Source of the DNA: Sphingopyxis lindanitolerans
Lineage (GTDB): Bacteria; Pseudomonadota; Alphaproteobacteria; Sphingomonadales; Sphingomonadaceae
Direction of reading: 5' to 3'
Length of the DNA stretch: 64,000 nt
NCBI RefSeq assembly: GCF_002993885.1
Contig: NZ_CM009578.1
Location: 1-64,000 of the forward strand
The position numbers and the translations under genes were made by a program. A model generated the notes under the pieces. It worked only from the letters and a program-made list of their open reading frames with translations, made no database searches and was not told the DNA's origin. Shown in pieces: positions 8,923 through 17,484 of this stretch. Positions within the stretch are counted from its first letter, which is position 1, and each line of letters begins with the position of its first letter.

Positions 8923-9878
8923 GCGACCGCATCCTGATCCCCCGCGCGCTCACGCCCGCCGCCTTTGCGGCGTGGGACGGCGCGGGGGATATCCAGATCC
9001 TGTCGGGCGAGGCGATGGGGACGAGCTGGTCGCTGCACGCGGCCTCCTCCGCGCCCGGTCTCGCGGCGGGCGTGCAGGCGGCGTTCGGCCGCGTCACCCG
9101 GCAGATGAGCCAGTGGGAACCCGACTCCGACCTGTCGCGCTTCAATCGGGCGCCCGCGGGGGAGTGGCAGTCCATTCCGCCCGAATTCGCTCATGTCGTC
9201 GCGGCGGCGCTTGAAATCGCCGCCGCGAGCGCGGGCGCCTTCGATCCGGCGCTTGGCGCGATCACCGAACGCTGGGGCTTTGGCAGCGCTGGTCCCGTCG
9301 CGCGCGTTCCGGGCGATGCGCCCGCCGCCGAACGGCGCGTGGAGTTCGACGCCGCGAACAGCCGCATCCGGCGCAGCGAAGGCGCGGCGCTCGACCTGTC
9401 GGGGATCGCCAAGGGCTATGGCGTCGATCTCGCCGCCATATGGCTGCTCGGGCAGGGCGTGCGCCATTTCCTGCTCGAACTCGGCGGCGAAGTGCGCGGG
9501 GAGGGGATCCGCCCCGACGGCCAGCCGTGGTGGGTCGATGTCGAGATGCCGCCGACCGCGTCGATCCCGCCGTGGCGGATCGCGCTCCACGACTTGTCGG
9601 CCGCGACCTCGGGCCATTACCGGCGCGGTTTCGTGGCGGATGGCCGCCATTATTCGCACAGCTTCGACCCCAGCACCGGGCGGCCGATCGTCAGCGGCGT
9701 GGCGTCGGTAACGGTGCTGCACCGCGACTGCATGATCGCCGACGGCTGGGCGACCGCGCTGACCGTGCTCGGGCCACAGAAAGCGATCGCGCTCGCCGAT
9801 GCGCAAGGGCTCGCGGCGGCGATGGTCGTCGGCGACCGCGAGCATGTCTCGCGCGAATGGCGCGCGATGCTGGGCTGA
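8919..9878 (+). CDS. apbE: FAD:protein FMN transferase (ApbE)
   Basis: ApbE family: it transfers FMN from FAD to a Thr in S/T-G-A-S/T-type motifs of exported redox proteins. Visible family signatures are GEAMGTSWSLHA near the N-terminus, DLSGIAKGYGVDLAA, FLLELGGEVRGEG and SFDPSTGRPIVSG...IADGWATAL for Mg and FAD binding. The N-terminal start is unclear: no ATG or GTG lies between the DUF4198 stop and the conserved core, so a CTG at 8919 that overlaps that stop, or an upstream TTG at 8793, must serve. No signal peptide or lipobox is visible. The likely substrate is the DUF2271 protein of the same operon. Confidence 0.88.
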   Translation: MSDRILIPRALTPAAFAAWDGAGDIQILSGEAMGTSWSLHAASSAPGLAAGVQAAFGRVTRQMSQWEPDSDLSRFNRAPAGEWQSIPPEFAHVVAAALEIAAASAGAFDPALGAITERWGFGSAGPVARVPGDAPAAERRVEFDAANSRIRRSEGAALDLSGIAKGYGVDLAAIWLLGQGVRHFLLELGGEVRGEGIRPDGQPWWVDVEMPPTASIPPWRIALHDLSAATSGHYRRGFVADGRHYSHSFDPSTGRPIVSGVASVTVLHRDCMIADGWATALTVLGPQKAIALADAQGLAAAMVVGDREHVSREWRAMLG

Positions 9879-9887
9879 GGCGCGCTC

Positions 9888-10577
9888 TTATCCGCGCAGG
9901 ACGAACGGAATCTCGACCAGCCCCTTGACCTTCACCGCTTGTCCATTCCGCATCGTCGGCGCCCAGCGCCATTTGCGCACCGCGCGGAGCGCCGCTTCGT
10001 CGAGGCGCTGAAAGCCGCTGCTGTGCGCAACCGAAATGGCGGTGACCGAACCGTCGAGGTCGAGCGTCAGCGCGAGCATCACCGTTCCTTCTTCGCGGTG
10101 CCGCCGGCTTTCGGTGGGATAGCGCGGCGGCGCCCCCGCCACCATGCGCGTGCCGAGGTCGTTCGCCTGGACCACCGCAGGCGGGGCGGGAGGCGCTGGT
10201 GGAGCGGGCACCGGGACGGGCGGTGCCGGAATCGGATCGGGGGAGGTCAGCATCGCGGGCTGATTGTTCGGCACCTCGACCAGCGGCAGCGGGGCAAAGA
10301 CCGGGGCCTTTTGCTGCGGGGGCGTTTCCTGCGGCGGGGAAGGCAGCGGCGGGGGCGGCGGCGCGATCGACAGGTTGACCACCGCCAACCTGGCCGCCTC
10401 GACCTCTGCGCGGTGATAACCCGTGTGCAGCAGCGCAGCGAGCAGCCCCGCCGCCAGCAACGACGCGAGCGCCGCGGCCGGCAGGTTGGGGCCCCGATCC
10501 TCGCCGTAACGGCCGGGCGTCAACCGGGCGGCGCCGACGGACATGCTCGGGGCCGATGCCGCTGCCCGAACCCGCAT
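9888..10577 (-). CDS. tonB: energy transducer TonB
   Basis: A 229-residue protein from the start MRVRAAASAPSMSVG at 10577, 13 bp after the dioxygenase stop. It has one membrane helix (about LPAAALASLLAAGLLAALLH), a long Pro-rich periplasmic spacer (APPPPPLPSPPQETPPQQ and PIPAPPVPVPAPPAPPAPP) and a TonB C-terminal domain (PPRYPTESRRHREEGTVMLA...RAVRKWRWAP). It transmits proton-motive force to outer-membrane receptors. It is the last gene of the leftward iron group, so the receptor at 11343-13649 is the natural client. It is convergent with apbE. Confidence 0.93.
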   Translation of the reverse strand: MRVRAAASAPSMSVGAARLTPGRYGEDRGPNLPAAALASLLAAGLLAALLHTGYHRAEVEAARLAVVNLSIAPPPPPLPSPPQETPPQQKAPVFAPLPLVEVPNNQPAMLTSPDPIPAPPVPVPAPPAPPAPPAVVQANDLGTRMVAGAPPRYPTESRRHREEGTVMLALTLDLDGSVTAISVAHSSGFQRLDEAALRAVRKWRWAPTMRNGQAVKVKGLVEIPFVLRG

Positions 10578-10590
10578 TGCGGTCTCCGGC

Positions 10591-11268
10591 TCAGGTTTCG
10601 GACCAGCGTCGCAGGAGGTTGTGATAGACGCAGGTAAGTTGGAGGACAGCATTGTCGTCGGCTCCGTCGCGCGTGAGTTTCTGGATGGCGGTGTCCATCT
10701 CGAACAGCATCCGCCTCAGGTCGTTGTCGCGCACCATGCTCTGGATCCAGAAGAAGGAGGCGAGCCGGGTGCCGCGGGTCACCGGCTCGACGCGGTGAAG
10801 GCTGCTCGATGGATAGAGGATCGCGTCGCCGGCGGGCAGCGCGATGGCGTGCTCGCCATAGGTGTCGCTGACGATCAGCCGGCCGCCCTCATAATCGCCG
10901 GGATCGTTGAGGAAGAGCGTGCACGACAGGTCGGAGCGCAGATGCTCGCCCGTCGCCAGCTTCATCACCGCGCCATCGACATGAAAGCCATAGGCGCCGC
11001 CCCCGGCATAGCGATTGAAACGCGGCGGCAATATCTTGCGCGGCAGCGCGGCGGCGAAGAACAGCGGGCAGCGTTTCAGCGCCGCCAGCACCGCGGCGCC
11101 GAGTTCGACCTTCAGCGGCGAATTGTCTGGCACCTGCTCGTTGCGTTTGACCTTCGCGCCCTGCGCGCCGACCGTCTCGCGTCCGTCGGTCCAGTCGGCG
11201 CCATCGAGGCGGCGGCGGAATTCCGCTGCCTCGTCCGGCGTCAGGACGTTCGGGATATGCAGCAACAT
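10591..11268 (-). CDS. piuC: Fe(II)/2-oxoglutarate-dependent dioxygenase, PiuC/PKHX type
   Basis: A 225-residue cytosolic enzyme of the PiuC family, which accompanies catecholate siderophore receptors. The iron ligands are visible: His96 and Asp98 in YGFHVDGA and His158 in [13 protein letters not shown], with Arg168 (TRLASFFW) placed to bind 2-oxoglutarate. The N-terminus [20 protein letters not shown] is typical and the length is normal. It lies between the receptor gene upstream and tonB downstream. Its substrate is not established; a role in processing the siderophore or the iron-release step is usually assumed. Confidence 0.9.
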   Translation of the reverse strand: MLLHIPNVLTPDEAAEFRRRLDGADWTDGRETVGAQGAKVKRNEQVPDNSPLKVELGAAVLAALKRCPLFFAAALPRKILPPRFNRYAGGGAYGFHVDGAVMKLATGEHLRSDLSCTLFLNDPGDYEGGRLIVSDTYGEHAIALPAGDAILYPSSSLHRVEPVTRGTRLASFFWIQSMVRDNDLRRMLFEMDTAIQKLTRDGADDNAVLQLTCVYHNLLRRWSET

Positions 11269-11342
11269 GGCAGCTCAAATCCTCTTCAAATGGCGAAGGC
11301 GGGAGGCGCCGCCCCCCGCCCGAGCCTGTTCCGCTCCGGCTT

Positions 11343-13649
11343 CTAGAAGCGGAAGTCGGCGCTGAACAAAAAGGTCTGCGGCTGCCCCGGCGTGTAGCGA
11401 TAGCCGCTCTTGTTGATCGCCGCGACATAATCTTTGTCGAACAGATTATAGGCGTTCAGGCGCAATTTGACATGGTCGTTGACCGCATAGCCGAGCAGCG
11501 CATCGACGACCGTATAGCCATGGGTGCGCGGCGGCGTTCCGGCCGCGCCGTCGGTCCCGCGCCGCATCCCGCTGGTGTAGCGGACGCCGCCGGCGACCTC
11601 GAGACCGAAGGGCGCGCGATAGCTCGTCCACGACGAGAAGCTGTCGTCGGGCGAATAGGTCAGGCCATCGCTGCCATCGACCGCGACGGCGCTGCCGTTG
11701 GTGACCTTGGTTTTCTGATGCGCGTATCCGGCGGAGATCGACCAGGCGTCGGTGATGTTGCCGACCGCCGACAGTTCGACGCCGCGCACCCGCTTCGATC
11801 CGCTCTGGATGTCGGAGGGGTCGGCGGCGTTGACTTCGTTCAGCACCTTGGTCTGGAAGATCGCGGCGTTGATCGCGAGCGCACCGCCCAGCACGTCCCA
11901 CTTCACGCCGGCTTCGATCGTCTTGGCCTTTTGCGGCGCGAAGTCGGGGTTGTTGGTGCTGTCGCCGGCCGCCAGGGTGAAATTATCGCCGCCCGGAGGC
12001 TGCTGCGACAGCGCATAATTCACATACAGGCTGACCGGCTCGCTCGGCTTGAGCACCGCGCCCAGTTTCCAGTTGAACAGCGTGTCCTTGGCCTTCAGGT
12101 CGGCGGTGGTGACGATCGAGCCGACGGGGGCGGTGCCGCACGGCACGGCGCCGCGGCCGGTGCCGTTGTTGCAAATGGCCGTGTTGACATAGGTCGTCTT
12201 GTAATGGTCGATGCGCACGCCGCCGGTCACCAGCAGCAGCCCGTCGAAGAATTTCGCGGTGTCGAAGGCATAGAGGGCCAGCGTATTCGTCTTGCCACGT
12301 CCGGCCGTGCCGTTGCGCGAATAGGTGTAATCGCTCGTGTCGTTCCAGTCGGGGTTGTAAAGGTTCGCGACCGGCAGCGTGCCCGTGGAACTGTGGCCGT
12401 AGAGGACCTGCTTCTCGCCCGTGATCTCGGCACCGATGCTCAGATTATGCTCGACTGCTCCCGTCGCGAAATCGGCCCGCAGGTTGAGCTGATTGGTCAG
12501 GATGCGGTTTCGCGCTTCGCGGATCGTGGGGTTGCCGCGGGTTATCGTGTAGGCGGAAAGGTCGTCGGGATCGGCGGGATTGCCGACGATATTGGCGCCC
12601 GTCGACATGAAGGCGGTCAGCAGATAATCCTGCTTCGTCTCGCCCACGCGCGCGACGTTCGACAGCCGGACATTGTCCGAAAAATCATGTTCGATGATCA
12701 GCGTCGCCATCTGCGCCTTCACATCGTCATGGTCCTTGCGCGTGCCATAGAAATTCTCCGAATCGACGCGGTGGCCGACCAGCGGCTCCAATCCGGGCTG
12801 GGGTTCCCAGCCGGGAAGGGCGATCGTCGGGACATAGCCGTCGGGAATATTGTCCTGGTCGATATAAAGCAGGTTCAGCCAGGCGCGGGTCGCGGTGTCG
12901 AGCCCGAGGCCGAGCGAGGCGGCAAGGCCGAGCCGCTGGTTATTGACATGGTCGCGGCCCGGAACGTCGCTGTCCTGCCACAGCATGTTGAGCCGCAGCG
13001 CGCTGTTGCTGAGGCCGCCGAGCGTCTGGTTGACATCGGCGGTAATCCGCTTCTGCCCGTCGACCCCGACCGACAGCGTGCCCGACAGCGCGCTTTCGAG
13101 CGAAGCCCGCTTGCTCACCAGATTGATCGCGCCGGTCGGCGCGGTGCGGCCGTTGTCGGTGCCCGCCGGTCCTTTCTGGACCTCGACCGCATCGGTGTTG
13201 AAAATATCGCGCGAGACCGATCCCAGATCGCGGATGCCGTCGACGAAGATGCTGTTCGACGTGTCGAAGCCGCGCATCCGGATCGCATCGCCGCTCGTCG
13301 TATTGCCGTTTTCGCCGGCATAGAAGGTGCCGACGCCGGGGCTGTTGCGCAGCACTTCGGTCAGCGTCGTCGCGCCCTGTTCGTTGAACAATTCCTTGTT
13401 GATGATCTGGATGGTCTGCGGCGTGTCGCGCAGGGGCTGGGTGAATTTGGGAGAGGAAGGCTTGTCGACCTTGTAGCCGTCGACGATGATGGCGGTGTCG
13501 GTGACCGTGACGCCGCCGAGCACCGGCTGCTTCGCCTCTTGTCCGCCATCCTGCGCGGCCGCGGGAGAGGCGGCGAGGCCGAAGCATGTCAGCGCCAGAT
13601 AGGCCGGAGCCGCCGCCGACATGGTTTCGCGCAGACGCAAGAATGACAT
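11343..13649 (-). CDS. TonB-dependent catecholate siderophore receptor (Fiu-like)
   Basis: A 768-residue outer-membrane receptor. The signal peptide covers about residues 1-32 (ending SPAAAQ). The plug domain includes SPKFTQPLRDTPQTIQIINK and AIRMRGFDTSNSIFVDGIRD; EVQKGPAG and GAINLVSKR mark its end, followed by a 22-strand barrel that closes on the terminal aromatic signature (FLFSADFRF). Layout and length match Fiu/PiuA-type receptors for catechol siderophores, in keeping with the PiuC and TonB genes that follow. A Fur-box-like site lies 76 bp upstream. Confidence 0.93.
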   Translation of the reverse strand: MSFLRLRETMSAAAPAYLALTCFGLAASPAAAQDGGQEAKQPVLGGVTVTDTAIIVDGYKVDKPSSPKFTQPLRDTPQTIQIINKELFNEQGATTLTEVLRNSPGVGTFYAGENGNTTSGDAIRMRGFDTSNSIFVDGIRDLGSVSRDIFNTDAVEVQKGPAGTDNGRTAPTGAINLVSKRASLESALSGTLSVGVDGQKRITADVNQTLGGLSNSALRLNMLWQDSDVPGRDHVNNQRLGLAASLGLGLDTATRAWLNLLYIDQDNIPDGYVPTIALPGWEPQPGLEPLVGHRVDSENFYGTRKDHDDVKAQMATLIIEHDFSDNVRLSNVARVGETKQDYLLTAFMSTGANIVGNPADPDDLSAYTITRGNPTIREARNRILTNQLNLRADFATGAVEHNLSIGAEITGEKQVLYGHSSTGTLPVANLYNPDWNDTSDYTYSRNGTAGRGKTNTLALYAFDTAKFFDGLLLVTGGVRIDHYKTTYVNTAICNNGTGRGAVPCGTAPVGSIVTTADLKAKDTLFNWKLGAVLKPSEPVSLYVNYALSQQPPGGDNFTLAAGDSTNNPDFAPQKAKTIEAGVKWDVLGGALAINAAIFQTKVLNEVNAADPSDIQSGSKRVRGVELSAVGNITDAWSISAGYAHQKTKVTNGSAVAVDGSDGLTYSPDDSFSSWTSYRAPFGLEVAGGVRYTSGMRRGTDGAAGTPPRTHGYTVVDALLGYAVNDHVKLRLNAYNLFDKDYVAAINKSGYRYTPGQPQTFLFSADFRF

Positions 13650-13724
13650 GGATTTCCCCTTATTCGATTGAAGATCGTGACGGAAATGCCGCTATTGAGA
13701 GTCGTTCGCACTGTCAATGCTTAT

Positions 13725-13739
13725 TGATAATCATTCGCG
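13725..13739. promoter_or_regulatory. Fur-box-like operator upstream of the siderophore receptor
   Basis: TGATAATCATTCGCG matches the Fur 7-1-7 consensus at about 12 of 15 positions, within an AT-rich stretch (CTTATTGATAATCATTCGCG) that contrasts with the GC-rich surroundings. It is placed to repress the receptor-piuC-tonB operon under iron sufficiency. Confidence 0.68.
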
Positions 13740-13931
13740 ATATTGTCGCTATTTTGTCGCAAGAGCGATCGAGGCCATCGCCGGGGAGCCGAAAAGGGGA
13801 CCGCCGCTATTTTCCTCCGCACCGCCCGTGCCGAAGGCCGCTTCGTTTTCCGACAGATCGACCTTCGTCCCAGTCCAAGACAGCCCGTGCGCGGTGCCTC
13901 AAAAGATCGCGTCGATGAAAGGGGCCGTCTG

Positions 13932-14882
13932 ATGTGGAGCATGCGCAGTCCGGTGCGAACGGGGCTGATCTGGGCCAGCGTGCCGCTGATCGGTCTGATG
14001 CTTGCGGTGGGGTTGGCCATGCTGGCGGATTGGCTGCTCCGTCCCTCCTATCCCGACACGACCCAATTTTCCTCGACGACCGAGACGCTCATCGCGCTAC
14101 CCGGAGCGCTGGCGGGCGCGCTGTTTTTCCTCAGCCTGTTCGTGGCGCCTTCCTATCTGGCGAGCGCATGGCACGCATGGCGGCAGATGAAACGCCTCCA
14201 GGAACCGGGAGGCGCGAACTGCATCGCCGAATGGACGGTGGATGCGTCCGCCTGGCGGCGGTTCCAGGCCGAGCTTCGCAAAGGGCGCGACAAGGACAGC
14301 GACAGCGCCCTTTCAAAGACGGCGCTGTCGCTTTGCGATCTCGCCGCGTCATCAACCGGGATCGATATCCGCGTCGGCCCCGAATCGGTCCTGGTCGGCG
14401 AACATTATGTCTCGTTGCGCGGCGGCCTGAGCGAGGTGACGCAAGCCGATTTCGAGTCCATCCCCTCGCTCTCCGGCCCCGATTATCTGGCTTTCCTGTC
14501 GGTGATCGAGGGGCATTCGCGTTCGCTCGGCTCCTATGCGATCGAGGAAATCGGGCTGATCGTGCCGGTGCCGCCGACCGCACGCGCCGCGATGCAGCAA
14601 GTCGTCGATCATTTCACGCCGGAGGCGATCGCGGCGCTTCATGCTCGCGATCGGCGGCGGGCGCGGGCGGGGTGTCTGCTCAACCTGACGCTGCTGGCCG
14701 TCAGCCTTGCCATGATCGCGGCGTCCGCCCTCTTCGATGCCTATCAAATCGGCTGGTACGGATTGATCCTGTTTGCCGTGTGGCTCGCGTGGCTGGCCTA
14801 TTATCTCGTCCAGGCGCTTATCGCGATGATCGCCGGCTTCGGTCCCATGATCGCGATGCTGCGCCGCGCATCGCGATCATAA
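13932..14882 (+). CDS. hypothetical multi-pass membrane protein
   Basis: A 316-residue protein starting MWSMRSPVRTGLIWASVPL, chosen because AAAGGGG lies eight bases upstream; an upstream in-frame extension to 13743 has no such site. Two N-terminal helices (about 12-34 and 53-78) and two C-terminal helices (about 242-290) flank a soluble part of roughly 160 residues. That part includes LSKTALSLCDLAASSTGIDI and FESIPSLSGPDYLAFLSVIEGHSRS. No family recognised. It is transcribed divergently from the receptor operon. Confidence 0.72.
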   Translation: MWSMRSPVRTGLIWASVPLIGLMLAVGLAMLADWLLRPSYPDTTQFSSTTETLIALPGALAGALFFLSLFVAPSYLASAWHAWRQMKRLQEPGGANCIAEWTVDASAWRRFQAELRKGRDKDSDSALSKTALSLCDLAASSTGIDIRVGPESVLVGEHYVSLRGGLSEVTQADFESIPSLSGPDYLAFLSVIEGHSRSLGSYAIEEIGLIVPVPPTARAAMQQVVDHFTPEAIAALHARDRRRARAGCLLNLTLLAVSLAMIAASALFDAYQIGWYGLILFAVWLAWLAYYLVQALIAMIAGFGPMIAMLRRASRS

Positions 14883-14990
14883 CGGACGATAGTCCGGCTC
14901 CAGCGCGCGACGGGCCGCTGCATCCCCATTCGCATTCCTTATTGCGAGGGAACAGAGGCCAAGGAGGTTAAGCGCCAAGGATGGGCTATG

Positions 14991-15485
14991 TCACGCGCCG
15001 GGACCAGCCGATGCCCCCGCGCGTTCGCGCGCTCGCGTCAGGGCTTGCCCAGCCCCGGTCAGCGAAAAGCGGGCTTCGCCGAATTCGCCCGAATCGAGGG
15101 GGAAGGCGATGCCCAGGTCGCCGCCGCCCGCGATGACCTCTGCCAATCCCTCATCGAGGGGGAGGGTGAAGGCGTGATATTCGCCGATTTTCGCACAATG
15201 CAGCCGGACGGCGAAGGCGGGGGTTCGCGAACCGATCAGGAGGGCGGGATATTCGCGCCCCTCCTCGCAGAGGATCTTGGGGTTGAAGAAGGCATCGCAT
15301 GTCGATCGGTCGCACACGACCCCAAACAGCGACCCGGCCGGGGTGGCGGTGCTTGCGGTCACGCCGCCGGGCGCTGCGCCCCGGACCGACCAGTCGCCAT
15401 AGGTTTCGGCTTGCTGCGCCGCCGCCGGGGCGGACAGGGTCAGCGCCGCCGCTGCGACCGCTGCCTGAAGATAGGGGTTCGCCAT
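14991..15485 (-). CDS. hypothetical exported protein, weakly IalB-like
   Basis: A 164-residue protein with a signal peptide (MANPYLQAAVAAAALTLSAP, cleavage after AAAQ). The mature start QAETYGDWSVRGA recalls the FGDW opening of invasion-associated locus B (IalB) proteins. Two Cys residues (GVVCDRSTC) and a third (LHCAKIG) could form disulfides. It is first in transcription of nothing obvious: the genes at 15505-16810 lie upstream on the same strand and may share its transcript. Function unknown. Confidence 0.65.
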   Translation of the reverse strand: MANPYLQAAVAAAALTLSAPAAAQQAETYGDWSVRGAAPGGVTASTATPAGSLFGVVCDRSTCDAFFNPKILCEEGREYPALLIGSRTPAFAVRLHCAKIGEYHAFTLPLDEGLAEVIAGGGDLGIAFPLDSGEFGEARFSLTGAGQALTRARERAGASAGPGA

Positions 15486-15504
15486 GGGCGCCGGTCCCGG
15501 CCGA

Positions 15505-15840
15505 TCACCGGGCCTCGATCGCGGCGACGCATTTGTCGATGTTCATCGCGCCATAGTCGAAGACATGCCGGCTGCCGTCGGCGAGCGTCAGGGTGGCGCG
15601 CTTGCTGAACAATTTGCGCTGGACCTCGATGGCCTGAATATCGGTCTTTTCGATCGCCAGTTCGCCATCGACGGCATAATTGCCGAGCACGCCGGTCAGG
15701 CTGGCGTCGAGCTTTGCATCATAGAGCAGCCGCTGATTGGTGACGGTCAGCTTGCCGTTATATTTGCCGCCGCCGGGCGGGAGGTAAAAGAGCGTCCAGG
15801 TGTCGATAATGCCCTCGCCGGGGCGAATGGTCGCAGTCAT
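15505..15840 (-). CDS. small GRAM/PH-like domain protein
   Basis: A 111-residue soluble protein. The alternating beta pattern GKLTVTNQRLLYDAKLD...DIQAIEVQRKLFSKRATLTLADGSRHVFDYG with a final helix (NIDKCVAAIEA) resembles bacterial GRAM/PH-like proteins. It lies 12 bp after the membrane-protein gene at 15853-16332, suggesting a joint role at the membrane. Function unknown. Confidence 0.68.
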   Translation of the reverse strand: MTATIRPGEGIIDTWTLFYLPPGGGKYNGKLTVTNQRLLYDAKLDASLTGVLGNYAVDGELAIEKTDIQAIEVQRKLFSKRATLTLADGSRHVFDYGAMNIDKCVAAIEAR

Positions 15841-15852
15841 TCGGAAAACTCC

Positions 15853-16332
15853 TTATCGTATCGGGTTGCCGGACAGGCGCGCGCTGTCGTCGGGCATCAG
15901 CGACCATCGGCCGAGGATCATTCCGATCATCACCGAAACGAAGAAGGTCAGCGAATGGCCGTCGTGGCTGATGAGGTGGAACAGGACGCCGAGCGGGACG
16001 ATCACGATCATTCCCACTATGGCGACCGTCGTTCCGATCCGCTTGGCGCCGGGCCGGGTAATCCAGTCTCCCTCGCCCTGTGTCTCGGGGATCTTGCCGC
16101 GCCACCCCCATGGGCTGGCATGGCCCGATGCCCAGGCCCCGGCGCCACCGAAGCTGAGCAACCCGCAATAGATGCCGATCACCAGCCATAGGGCGTAGGG
16201 CAACAGCGCGCTGAAAAAGCGGGGCAGCAGGACCTCGAGAAAGATACTGCCGATGCTGCCGACGATGGCCGCCAGCAAAAGGCTGCACATCAGCACGGCG
16301 ATCGTCTTCAGCGCCGTCGTCAGCACCGCCAT
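15853..16332 (-). CDS. hypothetical membrane protein
   Basis: A 159-residue protein with about four hydrophobic helices (ALKTIAVLMCSLLLAAIVGS, LLPYALWLVIGIYCGLLSF, TTVAIVGMIVIVPLGVLFHL, FFVSVMIGMILG) and short polar loops. No recognised family. It is closely spaced with the lipoprotein gene upstream (7 bp) and the PH-like gene downstream (12 bp), so the three are probably one operon. Confidence 0.65.
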   Translation of the reverse strand: MAVLTTALKTIAVLMCSLLLAAIVGSIGSIFLEVLLPRFFSALLPYALWLVIGIYCGLLSFGGAGAWASGHASPWGWRGKIPETQGEGDWITRPGAKRIGTTVAIVGMIVIVPLGVLFHLISHDGHSLTFFVSVMIGMILGRWSLMPDDSARLSGNPIR

Positions 16333-16339
16333 GCCCCGA

Positions 16340-16810
16340 TCAGCTCTTGCCGGTCAGGGCTTCGCGGCACTTGGTGTCGACCTCGTTGGTGACCCAGGTC
16401 GCGAAATCCTCGAACGGACGTTTGTTGAACTCGCTTTGCACGGCGGCATCGGCATCGCGGATCGCTTGCGCGGCCTGTTCGGGGGTCTTGCCGATCGTGC
16501 CCGCGGCGCTTTCGGCAATTTGCGCGAAGGCGGTTGCGGCGCTGTCGCGCTGCGATGCGCGCTTCGCCAGCTCTTCGGCATCGGCCCCGCTGCTTTGCGC
16601 CGCGAGGGTGCTGTAAAGATTGGAAACCGATTTCAGCTTGGCCGAACAATCGGCGGCAAGGGCAAGGCCCTCCTCGCCGGACAGCGCGGCCGGAACGGCT
16701 TCGCCGGCGGCGCTCTCCTTTGCGCTGCCCTGATCGGCCTCGCCTTTGGAGGCCGAACAGGCGGTGAGCGTCGCGGCGGCGACCAGCGTGAGTGAAATAG
16801 ACAATAGTCG
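16340..16810 (-). CDS. putative lipoprotein
   Basis: A 156-residue protein from MPRLLSISLTLVAAATLTAC, in which L-T-A-C is a lipobox that would anchor the mature protein at Cys20. An upstream ATG at 16846 would precede the signal with 12 unsuitable residues, so 16810 is preferred. The mature part is charged and helical (AAQSSGADAEELAKRASQRDS) and ends in KCREALTGKS. Function unknown. It leads a run of three small envelope genes. Confidence 0.7.
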   Translation of the reverse strand, partial: RLLSISLTLVAAATLTACSASKGEADQGSAKESAAGEAVPAALSGEEGLALAADCSAKLKSVSNLYSTLAAQSSGADAEELAKRASQRDSAATAFAQIAESAAGTIGKTPEQAAQAIRDADAAVQSEFNKRPFEDFATWVTNEVDTKCREALTGKS

Positions 16811-17036
16811 CGGCATCGGACGAATTTCCTCCCCTGTTTCCGTCATCTTCTAACGGCAATCGGGGGGCCGTCTTGGGCCACGGCGCAACAGCGATTTGTG
16901 CGGAAGCGAAACCTCGCGGCGGCGCGCCGGAGGCTCGAATGGCTTCGTTTGCGGGCAATTCGCGCATTCGCCGCAGCCCAAGACAGATTTCGGCCCGGGC
17001 GGCATCGTCTTGCCGTCAGGACAGGAAAGTGACGAT

Positions 17037-17483
17037 ATGCGATTCGCTGGACCCTTTTCGCGGCCGGTGGCCGTTTTGCTGGGCGGCCTGCTCGCGGTGG
17101 CGGCACTCGCGCAGCCGGCGCCGCGCGGACAGGATCTTGCGGGGGCGCGAGCGCTGATCGATCGGATCTATGCGACCTATGCCCGCGACGCTGTTCCTGA
17201 TCCCGATGGACTCTATACCGCCGAGTTGCGGCGATCGATCCGTCGGCAGAGCGACGGCGATCTCGGCCTGGGCTATGATCCTTTGTGCGCGTGCCAGGAC
17301 ACAGGCGATTTCACCTATCGCATCGCGTCGCTCGTCGAAAACAGGGGCAGCGCTACGGCGCGGGTCGATTTCGACAATTTCGGCGAGCGCCACGGCGTGA
17401 CGCTTGTCCTCGTCCTTCGCGGCGGTCGCTGGCTGATCGGCGACGTCATCGACGACGGCGCGAGCCTGTTGAACGGTGGCTGA
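17037..17483 (+). CDS. exported DUF3828-like protein
   Basis: A 148-residue protein with a signal peptide (FSRPVAVLLGGLLAVAALAQ). The mature part ARALIDRIYATYARDAVPDPDGLYTAELRRS...DPLCACQD, with a beta-rich C-terminus (VTLVLVLRGGRWLIGDVID), resembles DUF3828. The start at 17037 follows AGGAAAG. It ends one base before the convergent AraC gene, with no room for a terminator. Function unknown. Confidence 0.7.
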   Translation: MRFAGPFSRPVAVLLGGLLAVAALAQPAPRGQDLAGARALIDRIYATYARDAVPDPDGLYTAELRRSIRRQSDGDLGLGYDPLCACQDTGDFTYRIASLVENRGSATARVDFDNFGERHGVTLVLVLRGGRWLIGDVIDDGASLLNGG

Positions 17484-17484
17484 G

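Noticed and set aside
11472-13646. 724-residue frame antisense to the siderophore receptor
   Set aside because: Composition shadow of the receptor gene; Arg/Asp/Ala-rich without domains.
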